Below are positions 1 through 11,385 of a stretch of DNA of 64,000 nucleotides, piece after piece; positions within the stretch are counted from its first letter, which is position 1, and each line of letters opens with the position of its first letter. Source of the stretch: Thermothelomyces thermophilus ATCC 42464 (taxonomy: Eukaryota > Ascomycota > Sordariomycetes > Sordariales > Chaetomiaceae); the NCBI RefSeq assembly GCF_000226095.1, contig NC_016474.1, forward strand, positions 3,100,001 through 3,164,000, given 5' to 3'. The translations under genes and the position numbers were made by a program. Under the pieces are notes generated by a model. It saw only the letters and a program-made list of their open reading frames with translations. It was not told the DNA's origin and searched no databases.

Positions 1-1570
1 GGAGTCTTGGAGCAATTGTCAACTCTCAGAATTTTTACACGGCGCCGTCTGTACATCAATCAAAGCAGACGTGTCATGGAATCTGAACAACTGGCTGTGG
101 TGACCTTACCAAACACACTTTATACGCCTCTTCGTTGTCCAGAGTCAGCCGAGAGAGCACATCCTTGCGGGCGACCAGGAGAGGGATTGCGGAACGGCCC
201 GCAGTCCGGCCTCGGCATCATCTGACACTTGTGATCCGGTTGATCTTCGTGTGTGGGCTCCGATACTTAATTGAGGACGCGACACGCCATGGCACGGTAA
301 ACGTAAGCACCGCGCTGGCCGGCATTTTGAACGGTATTCGTATTGTGTTGCCTGTCGCCGCAGATAGCGGATTCCGCACTAGCTTCTACACCGTACGCAG
401 CCGCTGGCTACTCTGGTTGTGTTGGCGCAGGGCATGTCAGATCGGGACGATCAGCTCCCAATCCGGGGCTGGGCGCCGGAGGAGCCATGTCTCATCACAA
501 GCCGGAATGCAGCGGAATTTTGTGCCGCAACTGGCGAGTGATTTTGGTGAGAAAAGTGGGCTTTTTGCGGCAGGCAGCGGGTCTTGGTCCTCCCAGACCC
601 CACAAGGTGTCAGCTTATCAGATCATGTTGATAATCTTGAACCAATAGCTAGCGGCGACCTCGGGACCACTGCTCAATGAACCCTGCGGGTCCCGCTCGA
701 CCAGCTGTCATAAGCGAGCATGCGTCCCTGGAATCCGCCCTACTTTGGCTGCCCGAATGAGGGGGGGTGGGTTCGCGTTGGGCAGGTGGCCAGCCGCTCC
801 ATCCCATGGGAAAGAGCGCGCTCGGCGCCTCGATCAGGTAGGAGGCACCTTGACATGTTGTGTAACGAACTCGAAGGTTACTACTTCATTGTACTTGAGT
901 AGGCCCTCCCCAACTTCTCAAACATCATCCATCTACAACGTTAAAGCGTTCTTCCTCACCGAACCGGCTTTGCAAGGTTATTCCTTTTTTTTTTTTTTTT
1001 TGAAATCTCTTTTCTTTCTGATTCAAAACTGCCCATCGCTCAGGACACGCGGTTACTGGACGGGAAGGACCTGAAATTCTCGCATCCAATCCGCATCGTT
1101 TCGGGCGTGGGGAGGAGGGAGGTAAGCCCAGGGCAGGCAACCGAAGGGGGTTGGCTCATCAGCCGAGTTGAGTCAAATACTCCGTACCTTACCTAGTTAA
1201 TAATACCACAGCCCCCTGGTCGGACAACCGCCCATATTACACGCGCCACTCTCTCCAGCCTTGCACTTTCTTTCTTGCGGCGGGTGATCTCAGGGGTGTC
1301 TTTTCTGATCGCAGTTCCCACCTCCCACCTCTCTCTCTCTCTCTCTCTCCTTTTTTGAAGAGAAAAAAAAAACCCTAGAAGAAAAGAAACAAACAACCCT
1401 CGACTTGCCCGGGAACACTCGCCTGGAAACTCAACCCGCAAACACATGGGGACGAGAGGCTCTGCCAATCAGGGAACCTTGAGCAGCAGAGCGCGAGAGC
1501 TGCGAATGCCCGGCTGGACGCGGCCTTAACAAAAAGGGGGCTCTTCCTGCATGTGCAAAACCGGCGGACC
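1..1570. other. intergenic, upstream of siderophore transporter
   Basis: I see no credible gene. The open frames here lack family resemblance and overlap one another on both strands. The stretch holds a GATA-type site (615-623), one TACTCCGTA word (1178-1186), a poly-T run near 984-1001 and a CT microsatellite at about 1329-1349. Confidence 0.6.
615..623 (-). promoter_or_regulatory. candidate SRE/SreA GATA-factor site
   Basis: The minus strand reads ATCTGATAA, an exact match to ATCWGATAA, the site described for the iron-responsive GATA repressors of the SreA/SRE family in filamentous fungi. It lies about 0.95 kb upstream of a siderophore-transporter start, the expected kind of target. A single 9-mer can occur by chance, so function is inference. 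Confidence 0.4.
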
Positions 1571-3640
1571 ATGGCCGCAGCCGGCGACCATGACGCCCGG
1601 GCATTGCTCATCCCCGGCCACTGTGATGTCCGCGGATACGGCGCCGTGACGGACGTCCAGGGCGGCTCGGGAGGTATGGGCACTGCTGAGGACAGCGAGC
1701 CCGATGTTCAGGACGGAGTGAGGCGCATCGAGGCCGTCGCCCGGACATGGTCGAGATGGGGGCTGATGGTCGCCTACATGAGGTTCGTTGGCCGGAGTTT
1801 CTCTCTTCTTCGGCAGGAGACGACCTGCTTTGTGACCCGCCGCTGACACGGTAACATCAGCATCTTCCTTATGGCTTTCACCATCTCGCTGGAGGGCCAG
1901 GTCACATACTCCCTTGCCGCGTTTGCGGTCAGCTCGTTCAACAATCATTCCCTGCTGTCGACCGTCTATGTCGTTCAGGGGGTTGTCAACGGTATGTTCC
2001 CCCCTCCCCCTTCTCCCCGAACAGTCAAGAGCTCGAGGCCATCGTCACTTCTCGCTGACCCCAAAAACAAATAAACAGCCGTCATCAAACCGCCCATGGC
2101 GAAGCTTGCAGACGTGTTCGGCCGCCTCGAGGCCTTCTGCATGTCCATCGTCCTCTGCGTGCTGGGCTACATCCAGATGGCCGCCTCTCAGAACGTCCAG
2201 ACCTACGCTTCCGCCCAGATCTTGTACTCGGCCGGCTCGACGGGGCTCCAGATCTTACAGCAAGTTTTCATCGCCGACACCAGCGACTTCTTGAACCGCG
2301 CCCTCCTTTCCAGCCTGCCCGACAGCCCCTTTCTCGTCACCGTGTGGATCGGTCCCGCCATCGCCGCCGCCATCCTGGCCCACTCGACCTGGCGCGTGGG
2401 CTACGCCATCTGGGCCGTCATCCTTCCCGTCGCCTTCCTCCCGCTCGCTCTCAGCCTATTTCTGAACGTGCGGAAAGCCGAGCGGATGGGTCTGCTTAGC
2501 AAGAAGCAGCCCCGGGCTGCCGCCGCCGCCGCCGACGGCGAGACCCCACGAGCCGCCGCGAAACGGCTCTTTCGCGACCTTGACGTGGGCGGGACGCTCC
2601 TCCTCTCCGGCGGCCTCTCCCTCATCCTCATCCCGCTGACGCTAATCTCGCGCTCGCCCTCCGGATGGCACGACCCTAAGCTCCTCCTCATGATCCTGAC
2701 GGGCATCGTCCTCCTCGTACTCTTCCCTTTCTGGGAAGCCCGCGCTCCGCACCCGCTGCTCCCGCTCCAGCTCCTCAGATCCCGCACCTTCTGCGCCGGC
2801 TGCGCCCTCGGCTTCTTCTATTTCGCCGTCTTTTACATCGCGGTGCAGCCCTACTTCTACTCGTACCTCCTCGTGGCCCTCAACCTGCCCGTCTCACAGG
2901 CGGGGCCCATCACCCAGACCTTTTCCTTCGCCTCGACGATCGCCGCACTGGTCGCCTCCCTCCTCATCCGCCGCATGTCGGTCCCGCGACCGCGCCCCTT
3001 CATCCTTGCCGGCGCCGCCGTCTACACCGTCGCCATCACTGTCCTCCTCCACACCCGCACCCGCGCGGCATCCGTCATCTCGCTCTTCGCCGCACAGACC
3101 GGCCTCGGCGCCGGAGCGGGACTGATGCACGTCGCCACCCAGTTGGTCGTGCAAAGGGCCGCCACCGACGTGGCTGCCGGGCCCGAGGCGGCCCACGGCC
3201 ACCCTCACCACCGCCGTCACGGACACGCGCCACAGCAGCGGCATGTCGGCGTCGCCACGGCCGCCTTCTTGACGCTGGTCCAGGTTGGCGCCGCCGTCGG
3301 CGCTGCCGTCTCGGGCGCCGTCTGGGGCCGCCTGGTCCCGGGCAAGCTGCACGCCTACCTACCCGAGGAGGCCAAGGGGGAGGCGAAGCGGATCTACTCG
3401 AGCGTCGTCGTCGCCTGCAGCTACGCGTGGGGCAGCCCGGAGAGGGAGGCCATCGCGCGATCGTACCAGGAGACCATCACGGTGCTGTTGTGGGTGGCGC
3501 TGGTGGTGTGTGGGCCGGTGCTGGCGATGGCGAGCCTGGTGCGCGATCTGAGGTTGGATGATGACGCTCTAAAGGATGAGGGGATTTGCGAGGCGGACGG
3601 CCAGAGGACGCTGAGCCAGGTATCGGGGATCGGGAGGTAA
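1571..3640 (+). CDS. siderophore-iron transporter (MFS, SIT family)
   Basis: Proton-driven uptake of ferric siderophores across the plasma membrane or vesicle membranes is the known role of this MFS subfamily. Exons are 1571-1782, 1861-1991 and 2079-3640, giving 634 aa. The joins restore AYMSIFLMAFTISLEGQV and VVNAVIKPPMAKLADVFGR, both typical of fungal Mir/Sit proteins. The conserved core continues with the FIADTSDFLNRALLSSLPDS loop and about a dozen hydrophobic helices. The start is uncertain: ATG 1571 gives a 45-50-residue polar N-tail ending in DGVRRIEAV, ATG 1676 gives 599 aa, and 1553 is also open. Near residue 480 there is a His/Ala-rich insertion (about 25 residues, with HGHPHHRRHGH), unlike the short loop usual in the family and perhaps metal-binding or simply drifted. 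It converges on the dehydrogenase-like gene, with about 210 bp between stops. A GATA site upstream suggests iron regulation (inference). Confidence 0.93.
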
Positions 3641-3680
3641 AAGGGAGGAAAGGGGAGGAAAGGGGAGGAAAGGGGGAAAG
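3637..3680 (+). repeat. purine-rich tandem repeat in 3' UTR
   Basis: Directly after the transporter stop, a roughly 10-bp unit resembling AAAGGGGAGG repeats about three to four times. It is a simple purine tract with no coding content. Confidence 0.7.
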
Positions 3681-3850
3681 AAGGGCGGACAACGGGGGGT
3701 TGAGCCCCGTTTATTTTTGTGTTTTTGTGAGCATACACACATATATGGTTTAGACATGGGTTTTGGATAGAGCAAGCGATCATGGAATGATAGATACCCA
3801 TAGTAAGATTCACACTAGTATTACATAACATGGGATGTTCTTCTATTTAT

Positions 3851-5445
3851 TTAGTAATCCTCCAACCGCTTTGTCTCGAAGCGGAACCCACCCCGAGACA
3901 GCCGATCGATCAATGGCTGCCCCAGACACGCAGCCGTGTACACGCCACCCGGCAGATCAACATCCTCCTCCAGCAACGTCGACGCGGCCTCTGCCAACAA
4001 GATTCCCGTCACTGTACTCGAAAGTTAGCAGATCCGGCTTTTTTTTTCGTCCCGGTGTCTCACGGGACGACACAGCGCGCCCAAATCCCCGTGACCGCCA
4101 AAACTTGAAAGATAAAGGGGAAAAAAAAACTTACAATAATACGTGCCCCCCCTGAACTCGGCCCTGCAGATGGCCCTCTCGCCGGCGCCGCCGTCGCGCC
4201 GCCCGATGCCGCGGTACTCGATCTCGTCGCGGCTGGCGACCTCGGGGTCGGGGCCCTGGCCGGGCGGGGTGACGAAGCGCAGGGCGAGGCGGCGCAGCCA
4301 GGGGGTGAGCATGACGAGGCCGAGGAGCACGAGGCCGTAGTGGATCGCGATGCCGGTCAGCCAGTTGCGCGGGCGCAGGTACTCGCGGAAGGAGAAGCGG
4401 TCGCCGTAGGCCTGCGCCCGCCGCGACGGCGTCGTCGCCAGCAGGCCCCACGTCCGCTGGACCGCCGCCGCGTCCGTGCTCCCCGCCGGCGACGTCGTCA
4501 GCGTCCCCAGCGACGGCACCGTCACGAGGCCCGTCAGCCGCGTCAGCAGCGAGGGACGCGGGCGCCGCGCCCGTGCGGGCGGCGGCGGCGGCGGCGGCGC
4601 CCCCGCGGGCAGGAGCGCGTACGGCGCGTAGGCAGCTCGTAGCTCGCTCAGCGTGAAGTTTTCGAAAATGGTGAGCACGGTCGTCAGGGTGCCTCCCGAG
4701 GGTGCGGATCTATTATGGAAATGAGAATGAGAAAGAGAGAGGGAGAGAGAAAGGGGTTAGACTGGGGGGGGACGAGGGGGCTGATGATGATTGGCTTTAC
4801 CTGAGGTTGTGGACAGACACGGTCACGTCCGCGGTCGGGGAGCCGAACTCGTTGCGGATGAAGGAGGCGAGCGACCAGGTGACGAGGTCCGGAGGGGCGG
4901 ACTCGATGCCGATCTGGGGGAACATGAGGGCGCCGGTCCGCCGGGCGGTCTCCTCGTACTTTTTGATCATCCTGGCGACGAAGGGGACCTCGCCCGTCAC
5001 GTCGAGGTAGTGAGTGCCATTCTCGGCGCAGGCCTTGAAGGCGTGCTCGCCCAGTTTACCATAGGGCCCGACGGTGGTGGCGAGGACAAAGGTCTTCCTG
5101 GCGAGGCCGGCGAGGTCCTCGTCCGTCAGCCTGCAGATCTCGACGGCCGGCTGCACGCGGTCCGGGTTGAGCCTCTTGCACTCGGCGACCACCTCCTCGA
5201 GCTTGGACTGGGAGCGCCCCGCCACTGCCCACTTGAGGTCGGTGGGCAGATGCGTCGTGATGTACTGGGCTGCATACTTGCCCGTGTAACCTTTTGTTTG
5301 GCTCCCAGTCAGTTCCACACTTCAACCCTCGCCTGCTCCCGTCGATGCCCGATCAGGGAGGGCGGCCGACACGGCGCAGCCACTCACCAGTCGCACCAAA
5401 GAGCACAAGGTCGTATTGGCGGCCGTGTTGTTGTTTGGCAGGCAT
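3851..5445 (-). CDS. saccharopine dehydrogenase-like oxidoreductase
   Basis: Exons (minus strand) are 5445-5388, 5290-4801, 4709-4135 and 4011-3851, giving 427 aa. The protein opens with a Rossmann fold: YDLVLFGATGYTGKYAAQY, where the dinucleotide-binding GATGYTG is cut by intron 1. It continues with WAVAGRSQSKLEEV and FVLATTVGPYGKLGEHAF, then HYLDVTGEVPFV, as in the SCCPDH/YNR-type family (PF03435-like). A C-terminal hydrophobic stretch (HYGLVLLGLVMLTPWL) suggests membrane or lipid-droplet association, as in animal SCCPDH. True lysine-pathway activity is not implied; the substrate of these relatives is unknown. A Pro run (PPPPPPP) lies mid-protein. The last exon was recovered by hand and ends LPGGVYTAACLGQPLIDRL, a typical C-terminus for the family. 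The gene is divergent from eL43. Confidence 0.9.
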
Positions 5446-6449
5446 TGCGTAGGAAGGAAGCTGAGGTGAGACGGGGTTCCACCCTATCTTTGGTTTTGGG
5501 GGGGGGGATGGAGAGCTATCCAGAAAAGCGCAAAGACCAATCCAGAGTAAATAATCCGTAGTTCTAAATCCAAGATAAGTTCAGGCAATTGTTTGGTAAC
5601 AGGCCCCTGTCAAGGAACGGTCTTGGTTATGGTGTACGTATGGATGCACTGCAAAACAGAGAGCACTGAATAGTAGATAAGAATCAAGCGTATACTGTTG
5701 AGAGAGGGGAAAATTGGGAGTGTGATTGCCGCCCTTGATTTTTTTTTTTTTTTTTTGCCTGCTGTTTTCCTGAACTTAGTAAGTACTCCGTAGCGTTTGT
5801 CCATACTGTACATACATACATACATACACGGAATAATTACTCCGTAGTGTGCATCATTGGCAGGGCTCTGTCGATCCCAGGCGGACCGAGGTCCAGGCTC
5901 GAAGTCTTCCAAACATGAGCTTGCCCAAAACTAGTGTACTGCAGTACTGGAGCAAGAAACCAACGCCGAGGGGTATTGCCGCAACTCTCCTTCGCGCTGT
6001 TTTCGTGGTCGGCGGGTTAGAACATCTACGTGCCCTTGGTCAAAGGCTGCAGGTGTGCATGTGGGCCATCAGAAACCACGGCGGGCAGTCCCTGCGCGCA
6101 GCAGTACGAAGGTAGCTCAGGTCGAAGAATGCCCTCGGAGTATCCGTACCAGTTGTGTACCGAAAGTTAGTGAAAACGCTCCATTTCGTTGGTGCAATCT
6201 ACTACGTCAGGGAAGTGGTCCCGCATTCTTAAGAGCTTTGCCTGGCCTCCCCTCCAAGCTGCTGCCCCGCCCCGCTTTTCCTGTGGCAGTCTCCTCGGGA
6301 AAACCGTTCTGCCAGATCCCGCGATTTGCAGGCCCCGGCCCGCACACCAGAAAATTACAGTGCACATTTCTCAAAATCGTCGACGCCCGCCAACACCCAG
6401 CGAGTTGCCCATTTGAAGATCACGTCCAGCACCCTTCAAATCAGTCAAG
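5446..6449. other. divergent promoter region, oxidoreductase / eL43
   Basis: This 1-kb spacer has no credible gene. It contains a poly-T run near 5740-5756, a CATA microsatellite at about 5811-5827 and three copies of the dispersed 9-mer (TAATCCGTA at 5552; TACTCCGTA at 5784 and 5838). Core promoters of two divergent genes must lie here; I recognise no defined element. Confidence 0.6.
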
Positions 6450-7610
6450 ATGTCCAAGCGCACGAAGAAGGTCGGCATCTCCGGCAAGGTAAGTAACCGA
6501 CCAACCCTCAAAATTTTATCTCGTGGTTTTTGTTTTTCAGGACTCCGCTGATGCTGGAAAACCAGTACGGCACAAGGTTCGTGATTCCGAATTTCTTTGC
6601 GTTGGCTCCCGATGCGCCCTCGACGAGATTGCCACCCCCGAAAACACCGGTCGATCCTTTGAATGGCGTATTCCGTGGAGGAAAGGCCTCCAGCATGAAC
6701 GTTGAGGCCGCTTTAGCCGACGAGTCGCTGCGCAGATTGTGTCGCTTGGAAAAGCGGGAGGCCCGTGAATCAGCCAACCACTCGGTTCGCAGCACTACCA
6801 GAGTGTTGGGACCAGAGTGTTTCTTTGCCTGAGATTTGACGGAAGGGGAAGGGCTCAACTAGCCCTCTCGGGCTCGTCGTGTTTGTTCTGGAATTTAAGC
6901 CCAGGACAGCCAGACCACCGATCAGGGACATCTCGTCGAGGGCGCTGCAAGTGATCCGGACAGGAATGCCGTGCTAACTCTATGTTCAGATACGGTGCCT
7001 CGCTCCGTAAGCTGGTGAAGAGTAAGTTCCATCATCAACGAGCGCCGGTTTAGTACCGTTCACTGACTATTCCACAGAGCAGGAAGTTTCTCAGCACGCC
7101 AAGTATACTTGCAGTATGTACCCCGAGAGAGAAGAGGACCCGCGACGTCTGGGAAGAATAGGGGATATGCACGTTTCCTTGACCACACATACTGACGCTC
7201 GCCTCTTTCTGTTCAGCATTCTGCGGCAAGAGTGAGTTCTCCGTTGCCCACCGAGCACAGAGCTTTGAGCTAACTGACATCAGACACCGTTCGCCGGACG
7301 GCTGTTGGCATCTGGGTATGTTCCTTGCCCGTGATCTCGCCCGGGTTCATCGCTTCGCGAATAACGCGAAGCATTGGTGGCGCTGGCAGCCAGCAACAAC
7401 CGCTGATCCGTTCATGGCTAACTGGACCTTGACAGAACTGCAAGTCCTGCAAGAAGACCATGGCTGGCGGTGCTTACACTGTTGCGTGAGTAACCCTGTG
7501 CGAGGCCTCCCGATCGGTCTGATAGGAGTCTGACCGCCAATCCTAGTACCCCTGCTGCCGCTGCTATGCGGTCAACTCTCCGCCGTCTCCGCGAAATCAA
7601 CGAGGCTTAG
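6450..7610 (+). CDS. rpl43: 60S ribosomal protein eL43 (L43/L37ae)
   Basis: This is a zinc-ribbon protein of the large cytosolic ribosomal subunit. Eight exons: 6450-6488, 6566-6576, 6990-7021, 7078-7113, 7217-7231, 7284-7315, 7436-7485 and 7547-7610. They sum to 279 nt, giving 92 aa, exactly the usual eL43 length. The protein opens MSKRTKKVGISGKYGTRYGA. The zinc-binding cysteines are C-x2-C (YTCTFCGK) and C-x2-C (WNCKSCKK). Exon 2 is only 11 nt, supplying YGT plus two bases of Arg, and exon 5 is only 15 nt. All phases close and each splice junction reproduces conserved residues. The 413-nt second intron is long for this locus and ends with a GCTAAC branch motif before the CAG. Small differences in the micro-exon edges are possible. 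Confidence 0.96.
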
Positions 7611-9393
7611 ACAAGATTTGGGCGTGTTTTTGCTTTCGGGTTTGGTGTCATGGCAAAGGACAACGGAGGCTCTGCGGTATACTTCCAGCCGTTGGGTACG
7701 GCGGGTCGATCAATGACAATTCTTTGAGCAACGACAAGGCAACGTTCTCGGGTCACGATGTCACGTTTGTTGATGCGGGCGAGAACCGAACCGGCACCGA
7801 GGTCCCCCATTACAACAATAGCCGGGGAAAGGCCGCCATGGTCGCCGGATTTCAGACTTCGCAGTTGTCAAATGACCATGACACTTCTCATTGGCCGCGT
7901 ATTCGGCGGCGTCCTCTGTGTCCTTGGTGAAAATGCGTTGTGCCGACGATGAATCTTGGTCCCCACGTAACTTGGCCCAGTACGCCACGTCAGTCACAGT
8001 CTGGACAGGAATTCAGACATTGTTGGATTTGCGCTAGCTCAGAGATGTGTACCTGCGCAGTCACGGCCACATCCTCACGCAGGGGCACGGCCTAACTGTG
8101 ACTACCTAGGTACGTTTGTTTCGGGTGCGAGACGGGGTCTCTGACCGATTGAAAATCACGGATTGCCGGTACAGTACCTGACAGTACGCTAGGCACGGCG
8201 GCTAGCCCATAGGCACGCTGTGCAAAAGAGCATGACGGAATCAGATGGTCAGTGTCGGCTTGGCAGGCAGCCTGGCGGAAACCGTCTCTGGTCTGCCAAA
8301 CTCCCGATTTGGATGGGTACGAGGGGCCGAGCCGGAAGTTCGCTTCGACAATGCACACTAAAGTACGGATTAGTCTACTCTCCCCGCTCGATATCCTTGA
8401 TGCTCCGGGTGATGCGAGCTCTTTCCGTTCGGAATCGGTCGCATTCGGGCGTCGAATCCTGACGAGTTTTTCAACCCAAAATCGATATGATTCTTTTTTT
8501 GTAAAACGACAGCGGAATAAAGGATCGGCGAGCACGCGTTTAGATACTGGATGAGCCCGGAGGAGGCTTGTTGTGCATGTAATTCGTATCTACTACATAC
8601 GTACGGAAATCAGGTAGCGTGATAGGCCCAGGCAGGTGGGCAGGTAAGTATGTATGTATGTATGTACTTGGTAGGCACGCCTGCTCTTGCCGGCAAGTCC
8701 AATTGTGCTCTCGCTCTCCGTTTCCCGTCTCGCCTCGAGGAACCGGGGACGTGATCGCCAATTCTCGGGTACACCGACACAGTCTCCCACGTTGCCATCA
8801 GCATGCCATCAAGTGTTTGAGAATGAAATCTCCCGTCCTCCGTTCGGGCGGTTTGTCCTGCCACATCCTACCCCCACCTTGTCTTGAGGGAAAGGGGAAA
8901 GAGTCAGTCAGCTGGCCCCAGAGACCTTACCGAGTATTGCACGCCAGGCTCGGTGCTGCCAATTGCTACTTTGCACTGTGAGCGACTGGTGATTGGCTGG
9001 CGGCCCAAGCTTGCGCTAACAACACGGGACGACGCAAAAGGTCGAGGCACCTCTCTGGCATGCGCTGCTCTTTCTCCCCTTCCCTCACTTCTGGTTTCTT
9101 AACGAGGTGTGCTTCCTGCTGCACCCCCAATGGTCCACGCTCCCGTCATCCCGCCGACGCTTAACGCAGAGCGCTGCATCCACCACTCACTTATTGTTAG
9201 AGACATCCTAAAGGCACCACCACCACACCAGACAACAGCAAACCCCGAGACCAAAAATCAGCACGCATTATCGGCACATTTGCAATTCCAGGACAAACTC
9301 ACTCACCGACGCCGAAAATAAAGGATTCAAAGAAATACCCTAGTTTCAGAGCGGTTTTGGCACCCTCGAGTCTCGCTCGGCCCGCCGTCAGCC
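7611..9393. other. intergenic 1.8 kb
   Basis: No gene is recognised. Open frames of up to about 147 codons on either strand have no domain or signal character and overlap on opposite strands. The stretch holds a GTAT microsatellite at about 8649-8664 and TACGGATTA at 8364-8372. Confidence 0.55.
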
Positions 9394-11385
9394 ATGGCTG
9401 ATCAGTGCATTGTCTGTCTGGAGCCCCTGGACGTCGAGGCCAGCGCCAACCCGGCCCCGTTAGCACCTGCGGAACAGCAGGTGCTCAAAGACTACCACCA
9501 ACGCCATGCCACCGAGGATGCAGATGCACTCGCCAAACCGAACCAAGAAAGCGGGTCAGAGAACTCCAACCATGAGAACGTAGCCAAAATCGAGGTTTGC
9601 GGCCACATGCTGCACGACGCTTGTCTGCGGGAGTGGACCGAAAAGGCAAACAGCTGCCCCATCTGCCGCCAGACGTTCCATACCGTCACCGTGTATGACA
9701 GAGTTGGAGGTAAGTTTCGCCACCCCGACGCCAACCCTCGCCGGTTCTTGGGGAATTAGGCTCCGAACTGACACGCACGGCCCGCAGGCAAGCAACTATC
9801 CATCCGTAAAGTCGAGGACAAGAAGCAGGCACCTGTGGTGCCCGAATACGACCCACGAGAATGGATGGAAGAGCTGGTCGAACAGCCAGAGCTCCCCGGC
9901 CGGCATTGTCCCGTGTGCAACTCGGCCGGGGACGAGGAGGTGCTCCTCCTCTGCGACGGCTGCGATGCGGCCTACCACACCCACTGCATCGACCTCGACG
10001 AAGTCCCGAGGGGTCCGTGGTTCTGCATGGAGTGCGAGCACGCCCTCGGCCCGGACGTTTTGCAGCCCATCGACAACATCCCTAGCCGGGACGGTGGCTT
10101 CCAGGGGCGGAGCTACTACTTCCCCCGCACCCAGGCGAGCATGCGCCGTGCGAGGCAACGAGCCCAGTCGGACGAGTGGCAGGGGGCTTGGGGCCGCATT
10201 ACCGGCCGTGTCTGGGACGCGCTGGAGCTTGACCTCGACTACGAGGACGAGGAGGACCCGTCGGTCTTTGAGAGCCTGCAGCGCTCTCGCCAATTACGCG
10301 AGCGGGAACGGGAGGAACACGAGCGCTGGCAGCAGCGCCTGAACATCGCCGCCCGCCTGGGTGCGAGAGACGCTTTCCTGAACAACATGACGCGTCGGGT
10401 CGAGCGCCCACAACCAGACCCGCCGACTCGCGAGGAACGGCTCGCCTGGGGCGCATTGGAGAAGGCCAGAGACATGGAGTCTCGAAAACGCAAGTCGCGC
10501 TCGGCCACGGCCGAGCCGAGCGAGGAGCCGCATCACGAGCCCGAGAGAAAGCTGAAGCGGCCGCGCACGAGACGGTTGCCACCCACAAATGGCGAGTCGT
10601 CGTCGTCTGCCGCTCGCGACGCGGGGCCGTCAGACCGCCAATCGCGACAAGCCCAGCAGCAAGGCGGCTCCTCGTCGTCGCAGGCACCGGAGGCGCCGCC
10701 TTCGTTCTTGTCTTCGCTGCTCAAGGAGGTCGAGATGAGCACGCCGTCAGACGAAGAGACGTTGATGCAAATGTTTGGGCCGATCCCGGGCGTTAATGAC
10801 GCCCCATCCCCGGCGCATAGCCACGGGGCGGCCACGCCGCCGCCGAACCGCGCAAGCTCGCCCGTGATGACGCTCAGCTCACACATCGCGCCCCTGTACG
10901 CATCACCCTCTTACACTCCGACCAGGGGTCTGTCGTTGGACACGGCGGAGAGCTCCCGCTCGTCGTCGCCCAAGAGGACAACGGCCCGACGAGAGGCCCA
11001 GTCCTCGCCCGACAATAGCGACTCGGAGCACCGGGGCCGCAGACCGCGCCAGCCCGTCCGGCACGGGCCGCTGGAGCTCCGGCAGCCACAGCCCCGACGA
11101 ACGCATAACGGGGACCTGCCCCGGTCGCACAACACATCGCCCGCGCGGAGTTCGCTCCCTCTGGAGCTGAAAGAGAGCATCAGCAAGATTGTGCGGGGCG
11201 CGCTAAAGCCGCATTGGCGCTCCAAGCAGCTGACGGCCGAGCAGTACGAGACCATCAACCGCGACATCTCCCGGAAGATCTACGAAGAGGTAAAGGAGCC
11301 GGAAATCAGTGAGGATATGCAGCAAGCCTGGGAGAGGATGGCGACGCAGGAGGTCGCCCGCGCGGTTGCCTCTCTCAAGGCTTAG
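9394..11385 (+). CDS. RING + PHD finger nuclear protein (PHRF1-like)
   Basis: Exons are 9394-9709 and 9788-11385, giving 637 aa. An N-terminal RING-H2 begins at C5 (CIVCLEPLD), is interrupted by a polar insertion and resumes as CGHMLHDACLREW..CPICR (to about residue 92). A PHD finger spans about 146-190 (CPVCNSAGDEEVLLLCDGCD, then AYHTHCIDL and PWFCMEC). The middle is disordered, with basic RKRKSR and KLKRPRTRR stretches that look like nuclear localisation signals. The last about 50 residues (LPLELKESISKIVRGALKPH onward) form a helical segment like the C-terminus of PHRF1 relatives. RING-H2 proteins are ubiquitin ligases and PHD fingers read histone tails, so a chromatin-linked E3 is likely (inference from domains). 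The intron is phase 1 and the join gives VYDRVGGKQLSIRK. Confidence 0.93.

Noticed and set aside
1571-5445. Possible siderophore or lysine-related biosynthetic cluster
   Set aside because: Transporter and saccharopine-dehydrogenase-like gene are only convergent neighbours. There is no NRPS, ornithine monooxygenase or acyltransferase nearby, and the oxidoreductase belongs to the SCCPDH-like branch.
8092-8535. 147-codon minus-strand frame
   Set aside because: No recognisable feature; both strands are open here.
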